From positions 1 through 63,041 of the forward strand of contig JAKVCA010000033.1 of NCBI GenBank assembly GCA_022448315.1: 63,041 nucleotides of DNA. The letters are read 5' to 3'. Positions 51,927 through 60,922 of this stretch are shown piece by piece (position 1 is the stretch's first letter; each line of letters opens with the position of its first letter). The translations under genes and the position numbers were made by a program. Below the pieces are notes generated by a model. It did not search any database. It was not told the DNA's origin and worked only from the letters and a program-made list of their open reading frames with translations. This stretch comes from Pirellulaceae bacterium (GTDB lineage: Bacteria; Planctomycetota; Planctomycetia; Pirellulales; Pirellulaceae).

Positions 51927-52203
51927 GTGTTTTATTCGAGCCCCTGAGCGATCGACTCATTCCTCACGGCAATCGGGCTACAAAAGTCAGGTCGTCTCTT
52001 GTCGTATTGAGAGTAAAGAGTAACTACCGCTCTGAATGATCAAGATAAGTTCCTGCTATCCAAATGTTTCTGGCTTAATGATGGTGAAAACTCAGAGCGG
52101 ATTTCAGCAATTCCCGGGGTCTCGACGGTGAGAGAATTCGGTAACATGTATCGCAGGAGTTAGTCGACACTGGAGAGGTCTTGTTGCAGCACAGAGGAAT
52201 TCC

Positions 52204-53214
52204 ATGAACCAACACCTGTCCCCCGACGCCAAAGAGACGACGGTGCGCCCGAAACCGTTTCGTAAGGCCGTGTTGAAAGGACTGGCGTTGATCGCGCCAC
52301 CACTTCTGACCTTAGTCCTTTTTCTATGGGCGTGGAATACGATCGAAGGCTATATACTCCGGCCCTTGGAAAATACCGCGAGATACCTGATCTTTGTTTC
52401 CATCAACGACATTAAAACGGAGCCGCCCGGCCGACCGGTGGAAGCCTCCGCGGATTCCGTCGGTCGCCCAAAGTTTGCAGACGAAAAGGGGGCGGTCTGG
52501 GTCAAAATTAGAAACAATTACATCCCGGTTGAGGTTTACGAGTGGGTGGAGTCGCGCTCGGGGGATGAAGCGCCCGCAACCGCGACGGCCTATTATTTCC
52601 GTTACATCGAAACCAGCTATCTTCGCCGGACTGTGGTGATTCCCGTCTTTTTGCTGGTTTTCGTGCTGGCCCTTTATGTTCTGGGCAAGTTTATTGCGGC
52701 CGGTATCGGTCGTATGATCTGGAATTCGATTGAGCAATTGATTGCCCGTCTGCCGATCATTAGCAATGTCTATTCGTCCGTGAAACAGGTTACTGATTTT
52801 GCATTTAACGATTCGGAAATTCAATTCACTCGAGTGGTGGCTGTGCAGTATCCACGCAAGGGTGTCTGGTCGATGGGGTTCGTCACGGGTGAGGGAATGC
52901 TGGATGTTCGCAGGTCGGCGGATGAGCCGATCGTGAGTGTCTTGATGCCGACCTCCCCAATGCCTGCAACCGGCTTCACGATCATGGTACCGAAAAGTGA
53001 AACCATTGATCTGAACATCAGCATGGATCAAGCAATCCAGTTTTGTGTGAGCTGTGGCGTCGTGATCCCAACACCCCAACAGGGTACGATCCAAGTTCCG
53101 CCTCCTTCGCCTGCCACTCTTGAGGGCGACACCGGCCGACCTTCCGGGGACGGAGAGACGGGCCAGTCGGGGTCTCATGAGGCGGAGGATCCAAGGGGTC
53201 CCAGTCCCACTTAA
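52204..53214 (+). CDS. DUF502 family membrane protein
   Basis: The 336-residue protein has two transmembrane helices (LIAPPLLTLVLFLWAW near 33-48, and VVIPVFLLVFVLALYVLGKF near 145-165). The family signature follows: IPIISNVYSSVKQ-like RLPIISNVYSSVKQVTDF, VVAVQYPRKGVWSMGFVTGE, VLMPTSPMPATGF and VSCGVVIP. DUF502 proteins are widespread and of unknown function. The region between the helices (about 60 residues) is an insert on the outer face, richer than in short homologues. The Pro/Gly-rich tail is not conserved. It ends 15 bp before hemC and probably shares a transcript with it. Confidence 0.88.
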   Translation: MNQHLSPDAKETTVRPKPFRKAVLKGLALIAPPLLTLVLFLWAWNTIEGYILRPLENTARYLIFVSINDIKTEPPGRPVEASADSVGRPKFADEKGAVWVKIRNNYIPVEVYEWVESRSGDEAPATATAYYFRYIETSYLRRTVVIPVFLLVFVLALYVLGKFIAAGIGRMIWNSIEQLIARLPIISNVYSSVKQVTDFAFNDSEIQFTRVVAVQYPRKGVWSMGFVTGEGMLDVRRSADEPIVSVLMPTSPMPATGFTIMVPKSETIDLNISMDQAIQFCVSCGVVIPTPQQGTIQVPPPSPATLEGDTGRPSGDGETGQSGSHEAEDPRGPSPT

Positions 53215-53229
53215 ACGAAAGAAATTGAA

Positions 53230-54204
53230 ATGACGTTGGATCGACCGATTCGTCTAGGGACTCGTGCCAGTCAACTCGCGCTTTGGCAGGCGAACTGGAC
53301 TGCGAACGCATTGCGGAATCATGGATACGAGGTCGAAATCCTTGAATTGACCACGACGGGCGATACGGATCGACGTCCTCTTGCGCAACTTGGTGGTGAG
53401 GGCGTTTTTACGAAGAGAATTCAGGAAGCGCTGTTGGCCGATGAGGTGGATCTCGCGGTTCATAGTTTGAAAGATCTGCCAACGATCGAGGTTCCCGAGT
53501 TGACCTTGGCCGCGGTCCCGCCACGCGAAGACGTGCACGATTGGTTGGTGAGCAAAGACGGGGTTTCTCTCCAGGATATCGTAGAGAATGCGAAAGTCGG
53601 CACAGGCAGTCTTCGTCGCCAAGCCCAGTTGCTTCACCATCGCCCTGATCTTGATGTTTTGCCCATTCGCGGCAATGTTGAAACCCGGCTGGACAAGGTA
53701 AAAATTGGCGAATGCGATGCCGTAGTTCTGGCGGCGGCCGGCCTGAAAAGACTGGAACTGACCGAGGTTCAGGCGTGGTCCATTCCACTGGAAATGATGG
53801 TCCCGGCAGTTGGGCAGGGAGCCCTCGGATTGGAGGTGCTTGCCTCAGATCAATTGATCTGTGAGGCGGTACGGACTCTAAATGATCCCGTGACCGAGAT
53901 GGCGGTACTCGCAGAACGTAGTTTGCTGAAACAGCTGCTGGCCGGGTGCTTAGCCCCTGTCGGTGGGTATGCGACGCTCGCTGATGGGACGCTGACGCTG
54001 ACTGCGACCGTGCTTGATGCGGATGGATCCGAACGCCTTACGCACGTAGGAGAAATGTCTGGAGATGACTTGAGCGTTGGGGACGCGGTGGAGCTCGGCA
54101 AAGAGGTTGCCGAAGCGCTCCTCGAAAGAGGCGCGGATGCCCTCATTCAAAAATGTCGTTCCAATCAAAAAGATGACCCGCCTACCGAAGCCGCGGAAAG
54201 TTAG
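53230..54204 (+). CDS. hemC: porphobilinogen deaminase (hydroxymethylbilane synthase)
   Basis: HemC joins four porphobilinogen units into hydroxymethylbilane in the tetrapyrrole pathway. The 324-residue enzyme shows RLGTRASQLALWQANW, GGEGVFTKRIQEALL, EVDLAVHSLKDLPT (catalytic Asp), VGTGSLRRQAQL (substrate-binding Arg pair) and QGALGLEV. Cys240 in LAGCLAPVGGYA holds the dipyrromethane cofactor. The C-terminal 20 residues are an unconserved tail. It lies 15 bp after the DUF502 gene; no other heme gene is in the window. Confidence 0.96.
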   Translation: MTLDRPIRLGTRASQLALWQANWTANALRNHGYEVEILELTTTGDTDRRPLAQLGGEGVFTKRIQEALLADEVDLAVHSLKDLPTIEVPELTLAAVPPREDVHDWLVSKDGVSLQDIVENAKVGTGSLRRQAQLLHHRPDLDVLPIRGNVETRLDKVKIGECDAVVLAAAGLKRLELTEVQAWSIPLEMMVPAVGQGALGLEVLASDQLICEAVRTLNDPVTEMAVLAERSLLKQLLAGCLAPVGGYATLADGTLTLTATVLDADGSERLTHVGEMSGDDLSVGDAVELGKEVAEALLERGADALIQKCRSNQKDDPPTEAAES

Positions 54205-54271
54205 CCGGTCGTGCCCCCTGTCGACCCCTTGAAACGCAATGGATCCCACTTTTTCGGAACCGTTCCTGAAA

Positions 54272-54643
54272 TCAGTTTTTTTGGGACGGTTTCTTCGGCG
54301 GCGACTGGTTCGGTGCGGATGTTCGAAGAAAGACATCCGTAATTTTGAAGAATACCAGCACAAAAAAGAATACGGCGACGATCAGTAGAAGGTTTCTTTG
54401 AATTGCGGCGGCGGCGAGTGCGGCGGCAGCCGTGAGCCAAACCCACTTCGGAAAGTACTTGAAGAGGCCTGTTAAGCTCGGTAGCGCAAACCAGAGGACG
54501 ACCAGCAAGGCGCCCGTGCGTGTTAATAGGCCCACGAGGAAAATTCGCGAGTCGCCTGGGCCAGCGAAACATTGCAACGCGAGGGCCGCGGCTAGGAAAC
54601 CGGCACCTGTGGTTCCGAGTAGATGTCGGCGAAGGTTACTCAT
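54272..54643 (-). CDS. small multi-pass membrane protein, unknown function
   Basis: The 123-residue product is largely hydrophobic, with about four membrane segments (GAGFLAAALALQCFA, ALLVVLWFALPSL, VWLTAAAALAAAAI, LLLIVAVFFFVLVFFKI), and a Lys/Pro-rich C-terminal tail. It begins MSNLRRHLLG. It lies 35 bp downstream of the HtrA-like operon on the same strand and may be its last gene. No family recognised. The segments and codon use look genuine, but the evidence is only compositional. Confidence 0.6.
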   Translation of the reverse strand: MSNLRRHLLGTTGAGFLAAALALQCFAGPGDSRIFLVGLLTRTGALLVVLWFALPSLTGLFKYFPKWVWLTAAAALAAAAIQRNLLLIVAVFFFVLVFFKITDVFLRTSAPNQSPPKKPSQKN

Positions 54644-54678
54644 GCCAGATCAAGTGTTGTAGTAAGCTTCGGAGGGGA

Positions 54679-56637
54679 TTAGAGGCGATCGAGGGTCATT
54701 AGCCAAGCCGCAAGTTCATCTCTCGACGGCTCGCCTTGCGGATCGTCGGAAACAAGAAACGTGGTCGGTAGGCCTGCGTTAGTCAATTGTGCTTTGACGT
54801 CGTTCCCTTCGATCTGTTGCATTTGGGTATCGGAAAGCCAGCATGCGGCCAAAAGTCGCTTGATCGGCTGGTTCTCTGGAAGTGGGCGATTCACGGGGAC
54901 GGGCAATCCCATCATGCCGACGCCTTGGACGGGACGGGAGTCATCTGAAGCGACTCGCCAGGCGAGGTTGCGTCCCGCTCCCTCACCGGCCACTGCCGTT
55001 TTGCGGGGGTCCAATTGATAGTCTTGCAGGGCACGTTGGATCATCCCATTGACGATCTCGATGTCTGCCGGAGTCCAGCGACGGTCCTCACTCGAGTGGG
55101 GCGAGATGATTACGACTCGATTTTTTCCGGCGATCTGCTCCCAGTCATTCTTCAGCGTCGGCTGATCATGCTGGCCTGGGATTCCAAGCCAAACCAACAT
55201 CCCAAATTTTCCATTTGGTTCGAATCCTGCAGGGATCACAACGTCGCAGGCGTTGGGGAATTGCTCAAGTTGGAACTGCTCCACCGTGGCCTCACCCGCC
55301 GCTTCACCCGAGTTGGGTTCAGGAAGGTCACTGGAAAGTGCGGCGAGGCGTACTTCGACTTCTCGGGTGGTCCCGGATCGCTCAACGGTCAGACGGCAAG
55401 ATTCATTAAGCTCAAATCGGGCGAGTGAGAGAGCGATGTCCTGATAGTTGTCGACATCGCGCTCATCGATTTGACGAATGGAATCACCCACTTGAAGGCC
55501 AGCCAATTCTGCCGGACTGCCTGGAAAAACATACTTGATCACCACTCCTTTTTCGTTTGATCTAGCCTCCGGAAGGATTCCTATCCAGATCAACCTCAGT
55601 GGCTCTATTGTCTTTGCAAGCTTGACCTGGGTTCTGTAAAGCTCTTCGCCTCGCCGCAAGATGATGTCCACCACTTCCCCTGCGTAACGACGATTGAGCG
55701 CATGTTGAAGGTCTGGAAAACGGCGAATCGGTCGACCATCCACGGAGGTGATGATGTCATCCACTTCGATGCCTGCTTCTTTGGCGGGGGATTTAACGCC
55801 AACTTTTGCAACGGTAACCGGCGAGGAAAACTGCTCGGTACTCGCCGGGGAAATTCCGAGTTTGCCGGGGTAAAGATCCTCGGGAAGACTCCAACGCTGG
55901 AGTCTTGCCATGATATCGCTCATCGGCACAGCAAAACCAATGCCGGAGTCGTACCAGTCGACACCTGCGAATGCCTCGTTGGACCGTGGGGAGATCGCAC
56001 AAAGAACTCCCATGACTCTGCCCTGGGCATCCACAAGCGGACCACCGTAGTTGTTTGGAGAAACCTTGGCGTCGGTTTGCAAAACCTTCCCGAGGACGCG
56101 GTCCTTGGCGCTAACGATGCCCACGTTGGTATTGATCTGATCGGGCTGAAAGGTTCTTCCAATCGCGACGGCCCATTGTCCGACAAGAATCCGATCCTCA
56201 CGAATCATCTCAGCGACTGGAAGTTCCGAAACATTACTCGCTCGCAGGAGGACCAGACCGCGGGCGTGGTCGGTGGCGATCTTCTCAGCCGCCCGGCGTT
56301 CTCCATTCGCGAAACGCACAAGGATCGTCGTCGGTTGATGAAGCAATGCATACGCACTGGTCACGATCAGTCCATCTTCGGACAAGATGGTTCCAGTGGA
56401 GGGACCCGCGGCGTAGTAGTTCCCCTCGACTCGTTCGAGGCCTCCCAACGTTTCGATCTGGACGACACTCGGGGCCACTTTCTCGGCAGCTTTCCGCATC
56501 AGGCTCCAGACCTCGAGCGAATCGGATGCAGCCTGTCCAAAGGAAAGTTGTGGAAGCAACGCATACGACGCGGCAACCAACACGAGGGCGAATGCTCCAA
56601 GGTCTTTGAAGTGGGTTGTCAGATGGCGTGAAAGCAT
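54679..56637 (-). CDS. HtrA-like pseudoprotease with two PDZ domains and an alpha/beta-hydrolase-like tail
   Basis: The 652-residue exported protein has a signal segment (FALVLVAASYALLPQLSFGQ). Residues 50-245 keep the S1C trypsin fold (GTILSEDGLIVTSAYAL, ILVGQWAVAIGRT, NTNVGIVSA), but none of the triad: His is Tyr96, Asp is Gly127 and Ser is Tyr197 in SPNNYGGPL. Two PDZ domains follow (VKSPAKEAGIEVDDIITSVD and FPGSPAELAGLQVGDSIRQI). The C-terminal 190 residues resemble an esterase fold (FGMLVWLGIPG, VVIISPHS, KTAVAGEGAGRNLAWRVAS), where the nucleophile elbow reads GEGAG and so lacks Ser. It is the last of three HtrA paralogues in the operon. A catalytic role seems excluded; scaffold or peptide binding is likely. 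Confidence 0.88.
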   Translation of the reverse strand: MLSRHLTTHFKDLGAFALVLVAASYALLPQLSFGQAASDSLEVWSLMRKAAEKVAPSVVQIETLGGLERVEGNYYAAGPSTGTILSEDGLIVTSAYALLHQPTTILVRFANGERRAAEKIATDHARGLVLLRASNVSELPVAEMIREDRILVGQWAVAIGRTFQPDQINTNVGIVSAKDRVLGKVLQTDAKVSPNNYGGPLVDAQGRVMGVLCAISPRSNEAFAGVDWYDSGIGFAVPMSDIMARLQRWSLPEDLYPGKLGISPASTEQFSSPVTVAKVGVKSPAKEAGIEVDDIITSVDGRPIRRFPDLQHALNRRYAGEVVDIILRRGEELYRTQVKLAKTIEPLRLIWIGILPEARSNEKGVVIKYVFPGSPAELAGLQVGDSIRQIDERDVDNYQDIALSLARFELNESCRLTVERSGTTREVEVRLAALSSDLPEPNSGEAAGEATVEQFQLEQFPNACDVVIPAGFEPNGKFGMLVWLGIPGQHDQPTLKNDWEQIAGKNRVVIISPHSSEDRRWTPADIEIVNGMIQRALQDYQLDPRKTAVAGEGAGRNLAWRVASDDSRPVQGVGMMGLPVPVNRPLPENQPIKRLLAACWLSDTQMQQIEGNDVKAQLTNAGLPTTFLVSDDPQGEPSRDELAAWLMTLDRL

Positions 56638-56679
56638 AGCGGGTCCAGAGGATATTGAATGGAGTAAAGGCCTGAAGCA

Positions 56680-57714
56680 CTAGCGGGTTTCAAGGTCGAC
56701 GGTGATGATTTCCTGGCCACGTTGGACCGTGAGCGTGACGGGATCGTCACGGTGGATCCAGGATAATTCCGCTTCGACATGAGAGCAGGACGCCACCAGT
56801 TTGTCATTCACGAACAGAATGAGATCATCTTTGCGCAGATTGGTCGCTGATGCGGAACCTTGGGGGATAAGCCGGTCGATAAAGGGTGGTGTTTTTCCAA
56901 TGACATCAGGAACCAAGGAAAATCCGAGAAGTTCGAGTGTCATGGGTTCGCCGGGAGGTTGCCGATCTTGATCCAAGGACCCCGCGATCAATTTTCCAGA
57001 AAGAATGTCGTCGATCGATTGCTGCATGGCCTTGATCGGCATTCCATAATTCATCCAGATATTCTGGTTTCCTCGCTTCAAGTCTTTGCCAACCACCGCG
57101 ATCAGCTTACCCGCACGATCGATCAGAGCGCCTCCGGCCGTTCCGGGGTTGCTCGTCATGGCATCGACGACGTAGACCGGTCCTTTGTACGGCAGGCGGC
57201 CACCCACCCTCTCGCCGTCCAGAGGCGAAACGGCCGTTACAGTTCCCAACTGGACGCTGACCGGTTCGTTCCCCGTGGCGACACCATATAAATTAGTCAG
57301 GGCCAGTATCACATCGCCGGGCGACGCATTCGTCGTCTCATCGAGATTGAAATAGGAAACGGCCTCGGCATCAATTTTCAGGATCGCGATCTCGACACGT
57401 GGGTCGTGCCCCACGTAACGAGCTTCAAAGCGCCGGCCATCGTCTAATACCACGGCGATGACATCGGAATCGAGGACATGACTCCAAGATGTCAGAACGT
57501 GACCATTGTCAGAGATGAGGATGCCCGTCTGGTAATCTTCAAGGCCGCTGAATCCACCGGCCCCGTAAATTTTGCACATCTTCGTTTTCGCGTCTGCAAT
57601 CGTCTCAACCAGTCCTTGGCCGTGAGACGTTGCGGTCCAACCAAGGTTGAGGACCGCCGCGGATACAAGCACCACGCCAAACAATAAATTTGATTTGAGA
57701 TAGCAAAAAGTCAT
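56680..57714 (-). CDS. HtrA-like (S1C) pseudoprotease with PDZ domain
   Basis: The 344-residue exported protein has a signal peptide (LLFGVVLVSAAVLNLGWTATS). The S1C fold is clear: TGILISDNGHVLTSWSHVL keeps the His (His79), VEIAILKI has Glu108 where Asp is expected, and SNPGTAGGALID has Ala193 in place of the nucleophile Ser of GNSGG. It is therefore probably proteolytically dead. A single PDZ domain occupies about 255-344 (PQGSASATNLRKDDLILFVN). Its ATG overlaps the stop of the upstream active HtrA gene (ATGA at 57711-57714), so the two are translationally coupled and likely work together. Confidence 0.9.
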   Translation of the reverse strand: MTFCYLKSNLLFGVVLVSAAVLNLGWTATSHGQGLVETIADAKTKMCKIYGAGGFSGLEDYQTGILISDNGHVLTSWSHVLDSDVIAVVLDDGRRFEARYVGHDPRVEIAILKIDAEAVSYFNLDETTNASPGDVILALTNLYGVATGNEPVSVQLGTVTAVSPLDGERVGGRLPYKGPVYVVDAMTSNPGTAGGALIDRAGKLIAVVGKDLKRGNQNIWMNYGMPIKAMQQSIDDILSGKLIAGSLDQDRQPPGEPMTLELLGFSLVPDVIGKTPPFIDRLIPQGSASATNLRKDDLILFVNDKLVASCSHVEAELSWIHRDDPVTLTVQRGQEIITVDLETR

Positions 57715-59486
57715 TGGTTAATCCCCCCGCCAGTTCCAACCTGGTAGGACTGGATGGTGAGTGTCTGGTAGGCTTGATCACCGTTTGAGATTTGCCACTG
57801 GTAGGGCAGGACAAGGCCGTCGACTTCACGGTAGTCACCGAATTCAATCACGCATGGGTCGGCCGAAAGATCGCCGTAGCTTTCGAGGCGTGTAAGCCTG
57901 CCACTGATGGGGTCGAAAAAGAAAAGAGATTTGACCGATTGCAGAGTGGCTGAGAGCACGTCTTCGAGTTGATCAAAGTTGCCTCGAGGGGCGAGGCCCA
58001 CGTAAGTGACTTCGCCCACTTTTCTCGATTGACCGACACTCAATCGTTGCCAATGATAAGCCGCGAGAAGGAGGCCGCCACTTCCTTCGGGAAGTCTTTG
58101 GTCAGAAAGGTCGTTCTCGAAATCGAGAATCTGGACATCGCTAGGGCTCTGCCATGCCGCCACTTCGGGGCCCAGTGCCAATTCAACCACCTCGCCCTTG
58201 GATGTGGTGGCGGTGACCTTCCATGTGTTCGTCACAAGAGGGTCGGCCTCATCCAGTTCATATCCCTGAATCAGCCGTTTCTGATGCTGCTGATTAAAAA
58301 AGTAATTGGCGTAGCCACGACGAGCGACAAATTGGGCCTTCACCTCTTCTGGGAACAGGTCGGGTTTGTCTGGGGCGGGCGCGGGTGCCTCCTCGAGCGG
58401 TTTAGGATTCTCAGGATTGGGCTCAGGCAATTCCTCAGGCCGTGATTCTCCTTGTGCCGGGCCCTGAACCAAATCGATAAGTTCCTGATCAGAGTGCAAA
58501 CCGGCCAGTCGGACGGACGTGGTGAGTGTCTTGCCGTCTCGTCGAATCTTGACTGGGATTCTCCATCCCTTCGGGAAGATGCCAAGCACATTCTTGAAGC
58601 CGTTGGGAGTATCGATGCGGCGACCGCCGAAACTTACCAATTCGTCGTCATAACGGAGGCCTCTTCGATAGGCGTCCGAAGATTGGAGGACGTCGCCAAT
58701 AATGACCCGGTCATCCTCGGAGGAAGTCACGGTCGCGCCGAGGGTTGCATGATCAACAAGTCGTCCGCTTTTCAGGTACCCCATGAAATGCTTGACCTGA
58801 TTACTGGAAATGGCATAGCCCACGCCGACATTGACTCGCCCCCTTTTTTCCAGTGAGATACGTCCATTGATCCCGATCACCTGCCCGCGGTCGTTGAAAA
58901 GTGGGCCGCCCGAGTTGCCTGGATTGATGGCGGCGTCCGTCTGAATGCAGTCGGTATACTCCAGTAATGTCCCAGAAGGCTCCTGATATCGATGGATGCC
59001 AGAGACGAGTCCCCAAGTGACCGTGGGTTGCAGATTGGTTGCGAGCAGAAACGGGTTTCCAATGGCAAAACAGGGTTGGCCTAATTGCACTTGATTGCTG
59101 TCGGCGAGTTCGGCGGTTGGAAAGTCGTCCCTCCCTTGAAGCTTGATCAACGCGACGTCCCCGGTTGCATCGATGCCAACAATGACCGCGTCATAAACCA
59201 CGCCATCGTCCAATCCGCACTTCATGAACGGACCGCAAGGCTTGACCACGTGATAGTTGGTGACGGCAAACCCGTCGGGCGAGATCAGGACACCCGAACC
59301 GCCGCCTCGTCCATCCGCACTGAAAACGGCGACCGTTGCCGCACGGGCTGTCATGATGGTTTGAATTCGTTGTTCCTGAAGTTTCAGGAGTGCAGCAACG
59401 TCATCGTTCGAGGGGGCCCGTTGGGGCGTGAAGGCGACGATGGCGATAAGAATTAGCGGAATTTTGATTCCGAGGTAGGAGGTCAT
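57711..59486 (-). CDS. HtrA-like (S1C) serine protease fused to a LolA-like domain
   Basis: The 591-residue exported protease has a signal peptide (IPLILIAIVAFTPQ). The S1C domain is complete: His79 in VTNYHVV, Asp110 in TGDVALIKL and Ser192 in NPGNSGGPLFN. One PDZ domain follows at about 245-335 (LQSSDAYRRGLRYDDELVSF). A Pro/Glu-rich linker (PNPENPKPLEEAPAPAP) leads to a C-terminal domain of about 210 residues resembling LolA/outer-membrane lipoprotein sorting folds (FFFDPISGRLTRLESYGD, GDYREVDGLVLPYQWQ). It is the only member of the trio with an intact triad. It is fourth in the operon and overlaps the next gene by 4 bp. Natural substrates unknown. Confidence 0.92.
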   Translation of the reverse strand: MTSYLGIKIPLILIAIVAFTPQRAPSNDDVAALLKLQEQRIQTIMTARAATVAVFSADGRGGGSGVLISPDGFAVTNYHVVKPCGPFMKCGLDDGVVYDAVIVGIDATGDVALIKLQGRDDFPTAELADSNQVQLGQPCFAIGNPFLLATNLQPTVTWGLVSGIHRYQEPSGTLLEYTDCIQTDAAINPGNSGGPLFNDRGQVIGINGRISLEKRGRVNVGVGYAISSNQVKHFMGYLKSGRLVDHATLGATVTSSEDDRVIIGDVLQSSDAYRRGLRYDDELVSFGGRRIDTPNGFKNVLGIFPKGWRIPVKIRRDGKTLTTSVRLAGLHSDQELIDLVQGPAQGESRPEELPEPNPENPKPLEEAPAPAPDKPDLFPEEVKAQFVARRGYANYFFNQQHQKRLIQGYELDEADPLVTNTWKVTATTSKGEVVELALGPEVAAWQSPSDVQILDFENDLSDQRLPEGSGGLLLAAYHWQRLSVGQSRKVGEVTYVGLAPRGNFDQLEDVLSATLQSVKSLFFFDPISGRLTRLESYGDLSADPCVIEFGDYREVDGLVLPYQWQISNGDQAYQTLTIQSYQVGTGGGINQ

Positions 59487-59525
59487 GCGAGGCTCATCCG
59501 TTGAATGTTTTCGGCAGTTGGAGGA

Positions 59526-60800
59526 TCACTTCACAGCGCGTAATTCGATTAAGTGAAGACGGTCACCAAGGTCTCCAGCTTCACCGAAGAGGATTTGTAT
59601 CGAAAGGCGGCGGACGCCCTCGATTTCGAGGTCAATCTTGACAGGTTCTGGCGATTCGCCATCGACAGTAGAGGAAAAAAGAGCCTGCCCATCACCCTCA
59701 ATCAAGAGGGAGACGTTTCCGCGAGGCCGAACAGCCGGGTCGATTCCAGCCCAGCCGATTAGTCTTTTGAAGCCCTCGGGAACTCGGTAGACAAGACGGC
59801 TTTGGCTTCGTAAGGCCATTCCTCGAGTGAAGGTTCGGGTTTCGGTCGTTCCGCTGCCAAAACCGGTTTCACTGTAGAGTGACAGCGGTTTGCCGGAGAA
59901 TGTCGAGTTTCTCGTCATGGCAAACAGATTCTGAAGATGGTTGGCTTCGAGGGTTCCACCGACAAACGGTGTCCACTCAAAGGTGGAAGATTCGACGTCC
60001 GCAAAGTGAAGGACCCGTCCTACTTCAAGGTCGAGTTCGACGATATCTGCGATGCGGCTAGGGAGGTCCACGTTGGAAAGCGTCTTCGCAACGAAGGTCT
60101 CGGAATCAACACGCCAATCTCTCAGGTAGAGAACCTGTCCAAAACGGTCGACGAGTTTGGCTTGAACCTCCGGAAGCTTTCGTCCAACCGGGTGATAATA
60201 TCTCAACGTGTCAAGTCTTTCACGCTCAACTTCAACCTCATTGTCGTCGAATTTGAAAGCGAGTGAAGTTTCGGAAAGCGTTCCCAGAACACCTTCGACA
60301 CCGCTGAGCGTTAAAACGTCGTCGACCTCTCGTCGAACAATAAGTAAGTCTCCCGCTTCGGTGGATTCCATGATTTCGGACCAGTCCGTTTCGAGGTCCG
60401 AGCCTTGCGGGATGGTCTTGAAGCGAATCCAGCGGATATTGCGAGTCGGTATGGTTGCCGTGAGTCCTGTGATGAGCTGTACCGTTGCGACGGAGTCTTC
60501 AACGGTTACCTGTTGTGCGAGGAGTTTGGTGTCGTCCACGAGTTCAAGCGAGAGGGTGGTTCCCGGAATCTCGGCGGCGTCCGTTTTGAGCCACTCAATT
60601 TTTGCGATTTCAGAGATGGTTAACGCCTTCAGTTCGCCAGACTGCAACGATAGGTTGGCGGATTCCTCAGTGATTTCCAGCTGTTGCCCCGCAACCGCCT
60701 CACCTGACATCGTGATCACCCGAACGGTTTGGCCATTGACAACCGTATTGGACATTGCAATCGCGGTGAGGAGCAGTAACATCACGCGGAAATTGATCAT
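59526..60800 (-). CDS. secreted NPCBM-domain protein with repeated short beta-motifs
   Basis: The 424-residue exported protein starts at ATG 60800 with a signal peptide (VMLLLLTAIAMSNTVVNGQ). Three copies of a short beta-motif lie in residues 20-200 (for example VITMSGEAVAGQQLEI, LSLQSGELKALTISEIAKIEW, VEGVLGTLSETSLAFKF), similar to motifs in the protein at 7940. The C-terminal 130 residues form an NPCBM/NEW2 carbohydrate-binding module (LRSQSRLVYRVPEGFKRL, GWAGIDPAVRPRGNVSLLI, DRLHLIELRAVK). It lies 39 bp before the active HtrA gene in the same operon. NPCBM modules bind galactose-like sugars in glycoside hydrolases, but no hydrolase domain is present. Confidence 0.82.
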   Translation of the reverse strand: MINFRVMLLLLTAIAMSNTVVNGQTVRVITMSGEAVAGQQLEITEESANLSLQSGELKALTISEIAKIEWLKTDAAEIPGTTLSLELVDDTKLLAQQVTVEDSVATVQLITGLTATIPTRNIRWIRFKTIPQGSDLETDWSEIMESTEAGDLLIVRREVDDVLTLSGVEGVLGTLSETSLAFKFDDNEVEVERERLDTLRYYHPVGRKLPEVQAKLVDRFGQVLYLRDWRVDSETFVAKTLSNVDLPSRIADIVELDLEVGRVLHFADVESSTFEWTPFVGGTLEANHLQNLFAMTRNSTFSGKPLSLYSETGFGSGTTETRTFTRGMALRSQSRLVYRVPEGFKRLIGWAGIDPAVRPRGNVSLLIEGDGQALFSSTVDGESPEPVKIDLEIEGVRRLSIQILFGEAGDLGDRLHLIELRAVK

Positions 60801-60922
60801 CAGTTGTTGCCTTATATTCCGTGTTGGCAATTTCACGTTTCAATGAAGTCCGTGTTGGAAGAGATTCCTGTCTCAGCGCTTTGCAAACTAAGGTCCATTC
60901 TTGGTTTGACGCGAATCTTTTA

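Noticed and set aside
52324-53178. Minus-strand frame of 284 codons opposite the DUF502 gene
   Set aside because: The plus strand has the DUF502 signature and two membrane helices; the antisense frame lacks any domain.
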